Shown here piece after piece: positions 39,246 through 52,599 of a stretch of DNA of 64,000 nucleotides (the stretch's first letter is position 1; every line of letters starts with the position of its first letter). The stretch is from contig JADCRB010000029.1 in the NCBI GenBank assembly GCA_021464245.1, forward strand, positions 2,321,813 to 2,385,812. Reading direction: 5' to 3'. This DNA comes from Carallia brachiata (lineage: Eukaryota > Streptophyta > Magnoliopsida > Malpighiales > Rhizophoraceae). The translations under genes were made by a program, and so were the position numbers. Below the pieces are notes generated by a model. The model worked only from the letters and a program-made list of their open reading frames with translations. It searched no databases and was not told where the DNA came from.

Positions 39246-39705
39246 CTTGAAGTCAGTCCACAGTTTGATCAGTAGTCCTACACTTCCGAGATACTGTTAA
39301 TGAAATGACACCAAGAAGAAAACTTAACCATGGTGCAGAGTCAAATTGTTTTGATTCCTTTAAAGCAAGCACTTCAACAGAGCCTGATGAAAATAGACCT
39401 GGTCCTCTTCAACAGCAGTTGTTGGACGATGCAACTTTGTGCTCGTTTGGTAAATATGCTCTCTTTGCTATTTGACTTGTCCAAACTCTCCCATCTTCTA
39501 ATTGCTCAATGATTCAGATTCCATTGATAAGATTCCCGTGAAATTGAGGCTACCTGCTGATTTACAAGCTATGCAGGTAGAGGTTACTATTCTGTCGGAC
39601 GTAGTTCAAGAAACTAAAACTAAGATGGTGGAAATGTCTGCACTGAATCACCTCATGTCCACAAATGTTCTGCAACACGCACAACTGATAGAGAATTTGT
39701 ATTAA
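39246..39705 (+). pseudogene. SYP81: Broken fragment of a syntaxin-81 (SYP81/Ufe1-type SNARE) gene
   Basis: SYP81 is the plant ER/Golgi Qa-SNARE. Fragments in order: SPQFDQ then an in-frame TAG (about 39255-39273); FRDTVNEMTPRRKL after a frame change (about 39287); STEPDENRPGPLQQQLLDDA (to about 39432); a roughly 100-bp stretch with no homology I recall; then QVEV...QETKTKMVEMSALNHLMS and QHAQLIENLY followed by TAA (39703-39705). As I remember the SNARE helix, it continues with an EQAVEATKNVELGN-type stretch and a membrane anchor, both missing. The N-terminal half is also absent. Stops, the frame change and both truncations make it non-functional as a SNARE. The middle insert may be a retained or remnant intron, so this looks like a genomic fragment and not a clean processed copy. 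Confidence 0.8.
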
Positions 39706-42700
39706 CTTGTCAATAATTCTTTTTTCCAATTAGAATTAGCGTACGTTTCTGTCCAAATCAAAGGCTTCAGTAAGCCATTGGACTCATATTCTGTGTTTTC
39801 TGCTCTCTCCATCTCCCTTCCCCACCTTAAGTATCTTTCTAACCAATGCACTGACCCAGTCCATAGTGCTAAACTTGGCTTTACTTTCTATGCGTGCATT
39901 TTAAATACAATTTTGAAATTGCATTAGCAAAAATAATAATGTAGGTCTCCTTAAAATAATTAGGTGTAGTGTTACTAAAGATATGCAGGGATCACGTCAT
40001 GTCCAACATTATAATTTTCTCTTTAATAATTGTGTTGTTAATTTGCCTGTGCTCCTTGCTTAATATTATCTTCTCGTTCCTGCAATTATTCTTGAGACAG
40101 TCTTTACTACAATCAAGCTTATATGTACACCATCTTCTTGAAAACTAAAATTTTTGTATTGATTCAATTAGTTACATACTTTTATATCGGTTGCACGTAA
40201 TGATATGTGCTGAATACAAACTCAGCATCTTTTTTGGTACAACGTTTCTAGTCACAATGACTCTTATCCTCTGTATCCAAACAAGTGACCCAAACTCTCA
40301 TATCCTTAGGCATTTGCTCTCATAGATGTAATTCTCTCCTATATCTTCGCTTTCCTTTCCCTCACTGCTTTAAATCTATTATTTATAAGATAAAAATCTA
40401 TTGGATTAACAATATATTCATATTTTGCACCAAATTAGTTTCATCCAATATCTTAAAATCTTATGAAATCATTACTATATATCCAAATATCTTTAGGTAA
40501 GACCCTTCGTGGCTGCTAACCATATAAATGCTTCAAATTCATGTAAATTGTAAGGTGTAAATTTTGGACAATGCTTATCTTGTAAATGAATTTTGTGTGT
40601 AATTTATACGAATATTTAAACCATTTTAATAAAAAATGTCATAAAAATATATGTATAGAACAGATCATTGCATACAAAATATATGAAGCATTATATACAC
40701 ATACAAAATTGATGAATTTAGAAAGCACGTTCAAAGTTTTAGCATGCATGAAAATAATAGCGAGAACACAAATTTCGTTGTAATTATGTGCAAAAAGACT
40801 GAATCACGAACAAAATCAAAGGGAAAGACGGAAATAATATAATAAACATCAATGATTTTGCATAATTTTGGTTTTTGAATTTTCAATTTATGTTCCTAAA
40901 TTAAGCTAATGTAACTGAGATCTGAATCCAATATGATGGTTATTCAAGTTGGCTAAGCATAGCTCATGTATATAATAATTTTCAACTTAATTGAGGTTAG
41001 TCAAGTATCTTGGATCAACAATAGGTTAGTAAAGTATCTATGCATATGTGAGTTGTGCATTTGTTTTTCATTTGATTTTCTTTATTTTATTTTCATTTGA
41101 AAAAACAGTTTCCCAAATAATTTTAAGAAGGGTCTTGCTCGTCCTTCTATCATTTCCTCTTAAAGAATTGTATACGATGGGAAAAATTATAACGTTTATT
41201 GAAAAAAAAAATGTCAAAGTATCAACTGTTAACAATGCTAGTCAATGGCAGAGATGGAGATTAGTATTCAATCACCAACACTTTTTAATGCTTTTTCCTA
41301 AATTTGAACATTATGCCCACTTGAAGAATGTCCCTCATGCTTTCTCTAAGCTAGGAAATGTGGGGTTTAATGCACTTAATCCCTTATAATTCACCTCTTT
41401 TCATGTTTTACTTCTCTATTATTTCAATTTACATTAAAAAAACTCTTGTGGATACTAATTTTGGTAACTAAGAATTCTATCAAAATTCATTAATTGGTAA
41501 TTGTAGAAATTTTATAAAATTAAAATATTAGGGAATTTAATCTTTTTAACTTGTCATGATTATTTTTTTGTGGATTAAAGATAAACATAAGAAAGTTTTT
41601 CACAAAATTCACGAAAGTTTATAAATTTTAGAGTAACACTAAGTCCACTTAAAATTTAATTTTAAAAAATAAAAGTAAAATTACAAAAAACTTCTTACTA
41701 TATCAACAAAAACCTAATTCGTGAAAAGTCGTAAAAAAAAATTTGTGCTATAAAATTACAAAAAACTTCTTACCATATCAACAAAAATCTAATTCACGAA
41801 GAATCGTAAAAAAAAAAAATTCGTACTATATATCACTGCTCTTTTTTCTGAAAACTTTTTACAATTCATAAATTTTGAACTTCTGGATCTAACTTTTCTA
41901 ACTCTAAGAGTATTTTACAAAATGACTTCTAAAAAAATTCTAAAAAGTTTCAAAAAATTAATCATAATGACTAAAAAAAAGTAAATCTCATAATATTTAG
42001 ATTTTATAAAATTTTTTAAATTGAGAAATAACTTTAAAATTAGTGAAATAATAACGAGGGTCTCAATTGCTAAAATTAAAAACCATAGAAATATTATAGT
42101 GTAAATTAAACTACGTGAAGATAAAACATTAAAGAGATAGACCACAAGAAGATTATGCATTTAATCCATAAATGTATTTTACTGATAATTTCGTTCAACA
42201 TTAATGACAATCTGGGTTTTTGATGCAATATAATTATCCATTAATGACAATTCCCACTTTTTTTATTTTGAGCAAATGACTATGCCCACTAAAAGAAGTC
42301 ATTTATTTTTGCTAAAAAAAAAAATCATTTATTTCCTTAAAACAAATGGAGTTTGAAAACTAGTCTAATTCTCATGTTATGCGCAGATGGAGCTTGAATT
42401 GTTTTGAGAAGTAAATTTGAAAACTAATTTGATTGTTGACAATTCAGAAACTTCTCCATTAAACAAAGATATAGGAACCTCAAATTTAAAGAGAAGAAGA
42501 AAATGTGTTGAGTTGGAATTATATTCTAACTAAAGATTCCTACGATTTTGAAAAATTTAGTTACAGGAAAATCAGGAACGATTCTCTCTGTTCTGCCCCA
42601 CTTTTTGGTCTTAAAAATGCTGGTTTAAGAAATTATTTACCTAAGAACAAGAAAGAAGCATCACCTTCTAATTACGTGATAGTTCAAACATAATATGGTC

Positions 42701-43943
42701 AGTAGAACGTTAGCACATCATGCACAATGCACGACTTAAAAGTTGATAGATAGTCCATAGATTACCTAGTTTACAGACCTGACTCTTTTTGCTTTTGAAT
42801 TGTTTGCTGATGTTTTAGGATGCCCCAAAAGTTTGTTACTTGTCATTATGCTAACCACTCAGTTGAGAGCTCAGCTTGCGTTTTATTGCACCACACCTTT
42901 AGCTATGTGAGTTTGTTCTAGTAGCGTGCCATTAGGCATTCAGGTTCACGTTTGGAGAAAAATGTTTTATGTCCCATTTAGTTTACCTATTACTAATTGT
43001 TCTTACTGTTGCTGCTGATTGCTGATTACTATTGTAAATTACTATTTAGAAACCGAATTAAAATGTCCCGAACAAAATGTGGTGTTTGGTTAAATTAACA
43101 TTATATATTATTGTTTCAATAATAAGATAACTATTTAAGACATTCTAATTCAGTTTCTATTTTAAGTAATTAAATTAATAAAAAAAATCAACAACCAGTA
43201 TTTCTCTTATAAAGTATCTCAAGCTTATTTTTTCAAACAGCTGTTGTTTGGAACAAAAAGCAACCGTAACGGCAAACCCAATAATTTCACCAAACCTTTT
43301 AACATCACGCTGATTCAAGCTGAATAACAAGAAGTGAGAAGGGCAAAAGCAAACAACCCTCCAGGTGTCCAGATTCAGTCCGTTCCTTTCAGAAAAGCAT
43401 ACATGCCATGCAAGAAGAAAGAAGAAAGGTCCCCATGCAAACAGTTGCACCTAACAAGGGCGTTAATGTGTACTCAACCCTTACAAGAAACAAGTAAATC
43501 AACATGTAATGGAACCCGTAAAGGAACCGCTCCTTTCCATAAATTTTTAAATGAGAATTTGCATTGCTGCAGAATAATCCCTGGACTGGTATACAAAGCG
43601 ATGTTGGTGTTGCATTTCAAAGGGTTTTTTCTGTCACACGTCTAAACTCAAGACACAGGCACAAGCATGTTGCACGCCTTATAATTCTCTGAGCTTCATT
43701 ACATGTCCAAACAAAAAATTAACCCGACCGTATCCATAATGCAACAATCGTTGTAATTTGTGTAACAACAACAAAAAATTGTGGAACAAAAAAAAACTAC
43801 TATTTTTCTGGTTCTACATTTTAGTATTACGGTTATACAAATTTCATCTATTGCTGCATTATAGATACTGTTTGGCTAACTTTTTGTTTGGCCATAAATG
43901 TGCACTGTAATTGTTTCCTATAATCCTGTCATCATCTCCCCTC
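39706..43943. other. Intergenic region, no gene seen
   Basis: About 4.2 kb, AT-rich, with a 75-bp tandem duplication at 41677-41829. Open frames at 41048-41389 (plus, 113 codons) and 43334-43645 (plus, 103 codons) carry no motif I recognise. The last few hundred bases are probably the 3' UTR of the minus-strand ABIL gene (stop at 43944-43946). Confidence 0.45.
41677..41829. repeat. 75-bp tandem duplication
   Basis: The unit AAAATTACAAAAAACTTCTT...CGTAAAAAAAAATTTGTGCT is present twice head to tail (starts 41677 and 41752), with a handful of differences (ACTATATC versus ACCATATC, TTCGTGAA versus TTCACGAA). It is AT-rich and non-coding. Confidence 0.75.
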
Positions 43944-46756
43944 TCAATATTCATCCAAATAAGTATACAGCATTTCATCTTTCTTTGATTTGCGCCTGCT
44001 AAATAAGGCCTTGAGAAGACGTTTACTCTTGCTGGGATGTTGTTCAAAGTCTTTGGGCTTTTCCTTTTCAGCTTGGATGTGCATTGAAGCTGATTTTTGA
44101 GGCTCGGAAGGATACTAGCAGAATGAAAGCAAATTAGAAAGTTCAGGCTACAATTTGTATAAGATATATCTGTCAATGAATTGCTCTAAAATGAGCTCTG
44201 TACGAAATGCTTGCAGATTAATATGCAATTTAAAGTCATCTCAAGCTCACCTGTCGTCTTGCGGAACTTGGAGTTGTAGGCCTACTTGTATTTTTGGTTG
44301 GGGTCGTTGGCCTAGTTCTTGATGCTGACCCAGAGCGCAAGGGAGGAAACCGATGTGGTGAAACTGCTTGTTTCTCTGGATACATAGGCATCATCAATGG
44401 ACAGCTGACAGTTTATAAGGGAGAAATTCCGAGATTCATAGTGGCCTGGGAGAGGGGATAGTAGGACAATATTCTAATCTTAAAAGAATTGTAGAACACA
44501 AGAACCACACGAACCTGATTGTTTTTTAGGCATTGTGGAAGTAAAGGAAAAAGTTGCAGATTGCCGTGGAGGACGTGAGGAAGGAGAAGGCGAAGGAGAA
44601 CGCACTTTTCTGCTGTCAATGTAGTTTAAGATTATTTTCGTTTCCCACGTAAATGGTCATTTCTGTATGATGACCACAAAGGAAGAACAATTATTCATAC
44701 CTCACTGAAGATGGGGGGGCTTCTCTGACTGAAGATGTTGGGGTTTCCCTAATTGTAGCCCGAACACCTTATCCAACAGATTGCATCACATAAAATCAAA
44801 TTGTGATCTTAAACAGACCCTTGAAATGATACAAACTAGGAGCTAAATTATCCTACCATTCCTAAATTGATGCCAATCATCTCCATCATCTAAGCTGCAT
44901 CCGTGGCATGTTGACTTGATATGGATAGCACCATGCATTGTCTCTCCAGCTGATAATAAATTGACAGTTTGTGAAAATGCAATCATTTGTCATATGCATA
45001 ACATCCCATAGAAAGAAAATTTTACATTAATTTTCAAAAGAAACAAAACAGGAGGTACAAAAATGAATTGAGGTATAAAACCAAAATCACCTGGCAATTT
45101 GTACCGTTTATGGTATTTTGGAGTACTTATCACCAGTGATTGTTGAGAGAGGCCTTCATGATCCACATACTCTTGGCATGTCCGTAGTCTCTAAAAAACC
45201 AAGTTGGATGAAAAATTAGGAAGTGTGGCATACAGCAGAAAGATGAACATATATTGTGTTTTAAGTAGGACGCAATTGTTCATATATTAAGCCCTGCATA
45301 TCTGTGATCAAATAGGAATCAGGAGGTTGAGGTATCTCCGTCAGTTGTACAAGGTATACGGTTAATACTTCTAGGTGTCATGTTAGCTTTACATTTGAAG
45401 CCCAGAATGCCAGGGTCTCCATCGAAAAGAGGATGTTCGTGCAATAAACCATAAGGTGAAAAACAAACACAAAGGTTCTTATCTGTTTTCAAAAAGATGA
45501 ACAGATTTCCAACTTTAGTATATTCTGTCCACGGTAACCTGGATTTTGTAATCAAAACTGGAATGAGGTCTGAAAATGTATCACCCTTCAGCCTTTGGCC
45601 CACTGGTGATGTTTCTAACGACTTTCAAGCAGGTACTTATTTTTTGCATATACTATTCTCGTTGACATGAGACCGCAACATGTAGTTGTGAATCCCAAGA
45701 TCATGTTTAAACACAGCACAATCAATCTTTCTAGACAACTATGTTGGTCAACTACATTGCCAATTACTTCTACTATCTTCATTTCAATTTAAATTGCAAG
45801 GTTCTTCAGGGTTTTAACTTTCATGCATGTGATCCTAAAATCCCTAACAAGAAGAATTCACACTATAAAGCACATTTTCTACATGAGTATCCCAAATTAG
45901 ATATCATACCGAGCAGTTAAAACCCAGCTATACCTGTTCAATGCAAGACACACGGAAATCTGTTCCAGAAACTTCGTCAACCTTGCCTTCCAGGAGATCA
46001 TTGACCTTGTAAGTTACAGAACCCAAATGGTCCACGGTGCTCACAAGAGCTTGGATGGCATAATCTTTCAATGTCTCCACCACTCTATTTATACAGAAGA
46101 ATATTAAACCTTAACATGGAAAATTGTATTCAGAGAAAAATCGCCCCTAGGAAATATATCACGTAGAAAAATCACAGCAACAGACTCACATCTGTTTTTG
46201 TTCATCATTTGAGTAGGAAAGTTCAAAGTATTCAGCTGCTGAGTACAACTGCGTTCTCAAATTCTTCAAGTCCTGAAACATGCACAGGCCATATAACGGT
46301 GATATCACAAGACCCAGTTAAGAACTTAAGACAGTCTTATGAGATAATACCGTGCCAATATTATAGTCAGGCACATCAAAATACCCAGATTATAAGGCTC
46401 ATGAAGAACCTTGAGAGACAATAATCCCAGACTCTTTCATTTAGGTTTGACTGGGCTGGATTGCACGTTCCAATGCTTAAATAAACCCGATAGGAAGCTG
46501 TTCAGGTTATGGATTAAGTGCTAAAATCAACACTCACCATAACACTTTTTCATCTCAAAGTAGATCACAGGTTTGAGATATCAGATAGACAGTAAAAGCA
46601 AAAAGGATGCATCTCACTTTGTATTTCAGGGACCACTATCTGGGATTTACACAGGCCTACCTTGAGACTATCAGAGAAGAGCAAGCTCTGCTGCATGGAG
46701 TCTTCATCGTAGTTTGATGCTCCTCCAGAGGCAGAAGATGCAGTCATTGTAGCCAT
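43944..46756 (-). CDS. ABIL: ABI-like (ABIL2/3/4-type) subunit of the SCAR/WAVE complex, 9 exons, 326 aa
   Basis: ABIL proteins are part of the plant SCAR/WAVE complex that activates ARP2/3 for actin nucleation. Exons by eye: 46756-46661, 46272-46190, 46084-45934, 45190-45091, 44949-44857, 44767-44701, 44609-44515, 44375-44251 and 44114-43944, 981 nt in frame. The N-terminal ABI domain is intact: [83 protein letters not shown] and [12 protein letters not shown]. Residues about 175-270 are Ser/Thr/Pro-rich with basic patches ([19 protein letters not shown]). The C-terminus is lysine-rich ([19 protein letters not shown]), then LYTYLDEY. There is no SH3 domain, as is normal for plant ABILs. The MATMTASSA start was chosen because the conserved NYDE motif follows closely. 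An AG splice site at about 46790 just upstream suggests an intron in the 5' UTR. I cannot separate ABIL2, 3 and 4 by eye. Confidence 0.93.
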
Positions 46757-48339
46757 TGAGAAGATAACATTTCCCAGAATCCTTATTTCCTGCCAGACTG
46801 ACATTGACAGAAGTTAAATTACAAGCCAAGGAACACAGGCACTGCCCAAATTATTAAGCAAGAAAACAAGTAAATTAGCATCAGTTCCCCACCAAACTTT
46901 TATTTTCTTTCTGCTCATTAAGATTAAAAATCTGTTAAACATGCTGAGTTATGAATTGAAATTTTCCTGAATAATCAATGAAATCAAATCAGCAGCAATT
47001 TCGCCGACATGTGCACGTGAATATGTCATTATTCCCAAGTTGAAAATCCCCGATTAAAGACTAAATAGAAAAGGGAAAGAAAGGCAGAAAGTAACACATT
47101 GACCAGAAGCTACAGCTAAAAAAAGGTACCAAAGGACCTACGCTCATCAAAAGAAAGCAAACTAAACAATCAAATGCTCCCAATCAACAATTTCAATTGC
47201 AGCAAAAAGGCCCGTTCTTGTCCGAATGTTTTTACCAATGTTCTCACAATTCAATAAATAAATCAAAAGCTGAAAAAAAGTTAACACGCCTAGGAAGTAA
47301 ACAGAAACATGTATGAATGAAACACATTAAACATGGCTAAAACCCAATTCTTGGATTAGGCACACTTAAGCGAAGCCAGAAAAACGCAGACAAAAGGGAT
47401 ATCAAAGAACTTGTCTTTCTAAGTGAAATCAAAAGGACTAACCTCAATTCTCCCTTTTAACACACACTAGCTTTTTTTATGGCATCCCTTTCCTTTTTGC
47501 AGGTGGGGGACTATAAACCAAGAAGACCCATATCTCCAATTCAATGTATAGTTGGCAGCAAATGTGAAACACAAAGTCCCAGTTGGCTAAACGAGCCAAG
47601 TTGAGGACAGAATATAAATTCGGTGCAAAAAACTGATAAGCAGAGAGCAGCTTTTTGATGCTTGGCAATGGCAATTTTGACTAAACAACAGAAAACGACA
47701 ACATTAATTTATTAATGTGAAGTAGTTGCAAAAGAAAAGAAGCCCAGAGGCGAAGAAGAACAGTTCTTTGGAAAGAAAGCTCGGAAAGTAGGTTGTTAAA
47801 CACAGGAAGAAGTTGAAGAAACTAAGAGGAAGCAGTTGAAGAATAAGAGAGACAGCCGATCAAGACCGGCAACTCGAGGATGATAAAGATAATATGCCAG
47901 TAACACATAAAAAAAAAAAAAAAGATAATATGTTAGTAAAAATAGAGGTCAATGTGATCTGTCAAAACATAACTTTTTTTAAATCAATTGACGTAGGTTT
48001 ACAATATATTAAAAAAATTAATATATTTTTTAAAAATAATAAATTTATTATTAATTTTATTTAAATAATAAATTTAATACGTAATAATTTTATATAAATA
48101 AAATTTATCAATTTTAATAATAAATTTATAAAAATATATCTATTTCAATAACATAAAAATTATATAAATTAGTGTCAATTATCGAAACAAATAAATTTTA
48201 TTCAAAAACTTTCATATCGTATTAGATTTATTACTTTATATAAAGTCAGTATTAGATTTATTACTTTTAAAATTAATATTAAATTTGTTATTTTAAATAA
48301 AATTAATGATATTTTTGTATATTAACCCAAAAAAATTAT

Positions 48340-48570
48340 AAGAAAAAAATTGTGAAAAAATAAAATTGTTTGGAGTAATAGAAAATTATAAGAAAAAAAT
48401 AAATAGTAATTTGTGAGAAAAAAGTAAAAGTTAATTGTTTAAATTGATAAAAAAATGAATAAAAAAGAAAACTTGTGAGAAAATAATATAATAATAATAA
48501 TATTTTTTAATTAAAGATTTTACATCTATTTTTTTTCATTTATTTTTCATCAAAGCAAACACATCATAAA
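48340..48570 (-). repeat. Dispersed A-rich repeat, copy 2 (minus orientation)
   Basis: It contains AATAGTAATTTGTGAGAAAA, AAAAATGAATAAAAAAGAAA and an ATAATAATAATATTTTTTAA tail, in the same order as at about 28.92-29.03 kb. There is no coding potential and the termini are not defined. Confidence 0.55.
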
Positions 48571-49050
48571 AGATGAAAATTTTTTTATGATTTTGAAAAT
48601 ATTAAGTAGATGTATATTTGTATATATATTTTTACATATGTAAATATAATAATTATTTTTGTATTTTATTAGGAAAAAATTTTCAAATAAAATTTCTTTT
48701 AAAAGATTTTATATAATATTTATACTTTATATTTTAAAATAATATAAATCTAAATTTAAATTTTATAAAAATAAAATATATTAAAATAATAATGAGTGCA
48801 CTGGGTTTAGTGGACCTTTTGTTGGGGTAAATTTTAAAACAAGGAGTAATGTATTTTTTTGTTGTCTTTGATGGGTCGCACCACACCAATCTAGTGGCTT
48901 AAAAGAAGGGGAAAATAATTTTGACTCCCAATATTTGAACGTTTTTTCAATTTGTCCTTTTTCTATTTTGATATCACTTTTAAAATATTATTAATCATTT
49001 TTCGTCCTTCATTAGTTTTTCGTTTCTGCAGTTAAAAATTGTACATTAAA

Positions 49051-49240
49051 CAGTCAAATGTTACGTGGTATTTTTTTATAAAAAAATTGAATTTTTATTC
49101 AAAAATTCAAAGAAGAACTAAAAATTGCACATGTAAAAAAAATATTGCAGTCAAATGTTACTTGATATTTTTCACAAAAAATAAATTTTTATTTAAAAAT
49201 TTAAAAAAGGACCACAAAAAAGTGAAGAATTCCAAATAAA
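49051..49240. repeat. Approximate 97-bp tandem duplication
   Basis: CAGTCAAATGTTAC followed by a T-rich stretch, AAATTTTTATT and AAAAATT occurs at 49051 and again at 49148. The copies have diverged at many positions. The duplication explains the similar peptides seen in the local open frame, which is not a gene. Confidence 0.6.
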
Positions 49241-49862
49241 AAAAATTCTTCGAGAATCGACTTTTTAGATTCTTTGAAAATTTAAGTAAATAGAAAAATT
49301 CTTTGAGAATTCCAATTGTTTTTGCAAATGTAAGTGACAATTCAATTCTTTTTCTGGTCCACATCTCCCCCGTAGCCATAGCCTATAGCTTTTGTTGGGG
49401 GTGGGCTGTCCTTTGTTTGAAAATAAGTCGCTTACTTACGTCATGTGATTGTGAACTTGATAATTTCACTTGACGAATTGGAACAATGCTCAACAGTACT
49501 TTGTTGTTGTGTAGTCGACATCTTAAAATTTTTGTTAAGTCTCAAAAAAAAAAAAACAAAAAAAGAAAGAGAGAAAAATGGCTTTCAATTGATCTCATGC
49601 TTGCTAGCTCAATGCAACTTTCTCATATTTATCACGTTATACAAAAGAGTTGGAGAAACAGAGAAATTAGGAGCCTTATCGCAAGTGCAAGACTAGGACT
49701 GTTATCAGCACAATAAACATTTTGACATGTCAAAGTTCATATAATATATAAAACTTCAACAACGTTGAAATACCAACTCAGTGACAGAACAGTAATTCAT
49801 TCATCTGGAAGATTAAAAACGTGACGAGAAAAAAAAAAATCACTAACTATAGCTCTTTTTCC

Positions 49863-51053
49863 TTAATTCCTCTTGCTAAGTTTCCATGGAACCGCCTGCT
49901 TGAAGCTTGCAGAGATGCTTGTCTGCAATAGAACACAACTGTCAACTAAAACTTTTGAACCTTAAACTCTCTAAAAAATTTGACCAGAGTAGAATATCAT
50001 GTCAGATTTTTATATTTAATCAATATATAACTTTATCTTTTTTAACAATGATCAAGACACTCAGTAAATAATTCTTAACATATATTTAGTTATTTACCCT
50101 TCATTGGTCAATCACCAACCAAAGGTTTCCACCATCTATAATCTTATCCTAATCATGTATTAAACTTGTAACAAGTGAAATTGGAATGTTTATTGACTAT
50201 GAGATCAATTTTGGAAAAAAAAAAAATCATCATCATTAAGAATAGGACTTAAGACTATGCTAAATCAACTTCATTAAAAAATAAAAAAACTGATTAAGAC
50301 CAAAAAAAAAAAAAAAGGAAGCAAGAAACACAGCTCGTTGAAATTGAATTAACCATACTTAAGGCAACAAAATGATGAAATTGGTGTCAGTAGTTTTCTT
50401 GGATTTGAGGTGCTTACCCACAAATGTGATCTTGTAGGAGTGAAACCCATGAAGCTTGATCTTCTTCTAATCCTCGTGATGCTCACCTTTGGTGTAGCAC
50501 TATTACTAATACCTGCATCACTTCTATCTATTACAGAACATGGAAGATCATCAAAACCGTCCTGAAGCCCTTGTTTTGTCTTCTTGGCAGTCCGCCACCG
50601 ACCGGACGTGCCTTTGGGCCTATCCTTGTCGGTCTTCCTGTCCCAATTCTCCGAAAAACTGGCCGCTCTTCGCAGTCCACACGACAAGGAATGAGACAGA
50701 AGAGACCAATCCGTAGGAGAAGGTTCATGATGATGATGGTCCACAGCAGTTGTTGTTGTTGTTGGACATGGAGAGGGGACATCGGCAACTTTGGCCTGAT
50801 TTAGTAACCTTGGAGGAAGTTCCAGGCACCTTGAAGCCTTGGACTTGGACGATTGTGGATTGGTGGTGGTGGGGCAAGGTCTGGGCTTGCCTGGTGCTTC
50901 CTCCCACTGGAATGGAACTGAGACTGAGATGGAAGTGATTGGTGGTGTTGATGGCGGCTCTCTCGGTTTGCTTGGAGGTGGAAACATTATTGAGAGGTCT
51001 AGATTTAGACCTTGTTCGTGATCATCATCATCATCACCTGCCAAATACCCCAT
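49863..51053 (-). CDS. DUF688-type plant protein, 2 exons, 231 aa
   Basis: Function unknown. Exon 1 is 51053-50418 (212 codons) and exon 2 is 49922-49863 (19 residues plus stop). They join at TGG|GTAAGC ... TTGCAG|ACAAGC. Without splicing the frame runs on to 50349 with a different tail. The spliced end, SISASFKQAVPWKLSKRN, is the better model because a short FKQ-VPW terminus is typical of this family. The signature PFQWEEAPGKPR is at residues 47-58 in a proline-rich N-terminus that starts with an acidic run (GDDDDDHEQ). A short conserved patch (LLSHSLSCGLRRAASFSENW) is in the middle, followed by a basic region (ITRIRRRSSFMGF). There is no signal peptide or membrane segment. Low-complexity Thr and His runs (TTTTTAVDHHHH) lie between. 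It could be the counterpart of an unnamed gene in the same Arabidopsis block, which I cannot confirm. Confidence 0.82.
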
Positions 51054-51278
51054 AAGTAGTAATAGTTACCTTCAAAATTTTCCTTAATCCTCAACTCAAA
51101 TACTCATAATAAAGTTGCTGTTATGGTCAGTTTATCATAGTAATAGGTGGGGTGAGGCAGTTTTTAAGGATGGTGGAGAAATGGAAAACGTGGGGTTGTG
51201 AGAATTTGAGTGGTTGGTGAATGTCAATATAATGGGGGGAACGCTCCTGGCGCTTCTACTTCACAAGAAAAATGGCAG

Positions 51279-51309
<31 letters not shown>

Positions 51310-51976
51310 TGCTTTATTTCTCAAGCAACAAAGGGTCCCACCTCACGCCTGAAAGAAATGTTGTTGGTTGTTGATTTTGATTGTGATTGTGATTGTGATT
51401 TTGTTTTGATTAATCAAATCTAAGTCAGTTTAATGACGATCAACTCCAACGGTAGTTTTGACAAATGCTAGATTGGGTTTTGGCGTTGGAAAGGTCATCA
51501 ATCAGCAACCAAATCTGTTTGTTTGCATCTGCGTCGGTTACAGACTGACGGACTGACTTGCGATTTGGGTTTGGCTTGTAATAAATGTGCCTAAAATTAA
51601 GATGTCAACCCGAGGCCGGCGTCAAATGCACACCACAGCACACCCACAACACAAGCTTGGTTCTTTAGCCGGTTAAGTAGTTTACTTTTGCAATTGCCCA
51701 AATTAACGGTTTTTGACTGGCGTCGTAAACTATGAAGCCGATAGCTGTCAGTTACACTTGGAACCATATTATGTACATATAATAGAAAAATCTCAAACGA
51801 AGTACTCGTATACATATTGAAAACACCCCCATAATAATATTCATTCAAAAAGCTCATTGTCAGTATTAAACCAGTTCTCCCCACCCCTCCAGATGAGGGT
51901 GTAAATGATGATTCGATATGTATTTTATATTATGTACCTAGGTTTGTATGTTTGCTTAGTTACTCGCTTAAAATTT

Positions 51977-51978
<2 letters not shown>

Positions 51979-52040
<62 letters not shown>

Positions 52041-52051
52041 GTGTGTGTGTG
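51979..52051. repeat. (AT)n microsatellite followed by (GT)n
   Basis: About 30 AT units run from 51979 to 52038, followed directly by GG(GT)n to about 52051. An (AT)n run of this length can form a hairpin or cruciform, and the compound AT/GT structure would be highly variable between individuals. Confidence 0.95.
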
Positions 52052-52599
52052 TCTTTATTAAAAATTGGGTTTAAAGGATTTAGTAGCATGCATGCGTTGA
52101 TTTTCAAATTCGACAATCATGATAATTTGTTGTGGTCGAATTTTACTGAGTCCCATCAAAATTGAGACAGTGAGTTCTCCTTATAAGATAAGTTGAATTG
52201 AGACGTTTACCCTTTCGGCCTTACGTCTCTTCTCGTTTGTAACTAAAATTAGAATCAACTCTAAAGGGGTTTTGACAAGAAACCTCACCATGATACAACA
52301 ACTTTTATTAAATTATGATAAAATATAATACATTTATTTATGCTGTAATTAAAATTTTGATAAGAAAATTAGAAAAATATATGTACGACTCTCACCAAGA
52401 GAACATAGAAAATAGCTATAGGAATAAATTTAACCTCCAATAAATAATAATTTTTTTTTTCAAAATTAAATATTAAACGCACCTTAGCGTTATTGTAAAT
52501 GTATTTAATATTACCCTAAGTCTTAATTTAAAAAAAATTAAAACAAAATTTTAGTAAAAAAATTCTTCTACCTATGTAATCTATGACTATTTTCAGTTT

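Larger units (their letters stand above)
46757..49862. other. 5' region of the ABIL gene and intergenic DNA
   Basis: The part up to about 47.9 kb is less AT-extreme and probably contains the 5' UTR exon(s), leader intron and promoter of the minus-strand ABIL gene. A purine-rich GAAGAAGTTGAAGAAACTAA stretch at about 47809-47828 would be leader or promoter sequence. From 47.9 kb on the DNA is AT-rich and repetitive, with a dispersed repeat at about 48.3-48.56 kb and a tandem duplication at about 49.05-49.24 kb. No coding sequence is supportable. Confidence 0.4.

Noticed and set aside
41048..41389. 113-codon plus-strand frame
   Set aside because: No motif, and its composition follows local AT bias. 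It is not supported as a gene.
51597..51884. 95-codon minus-strand frame between the DUF688 gene and the AT microsatellite
   Set aside because: No homology or motif recognised, and no splice sites that extend it. Probably chance.
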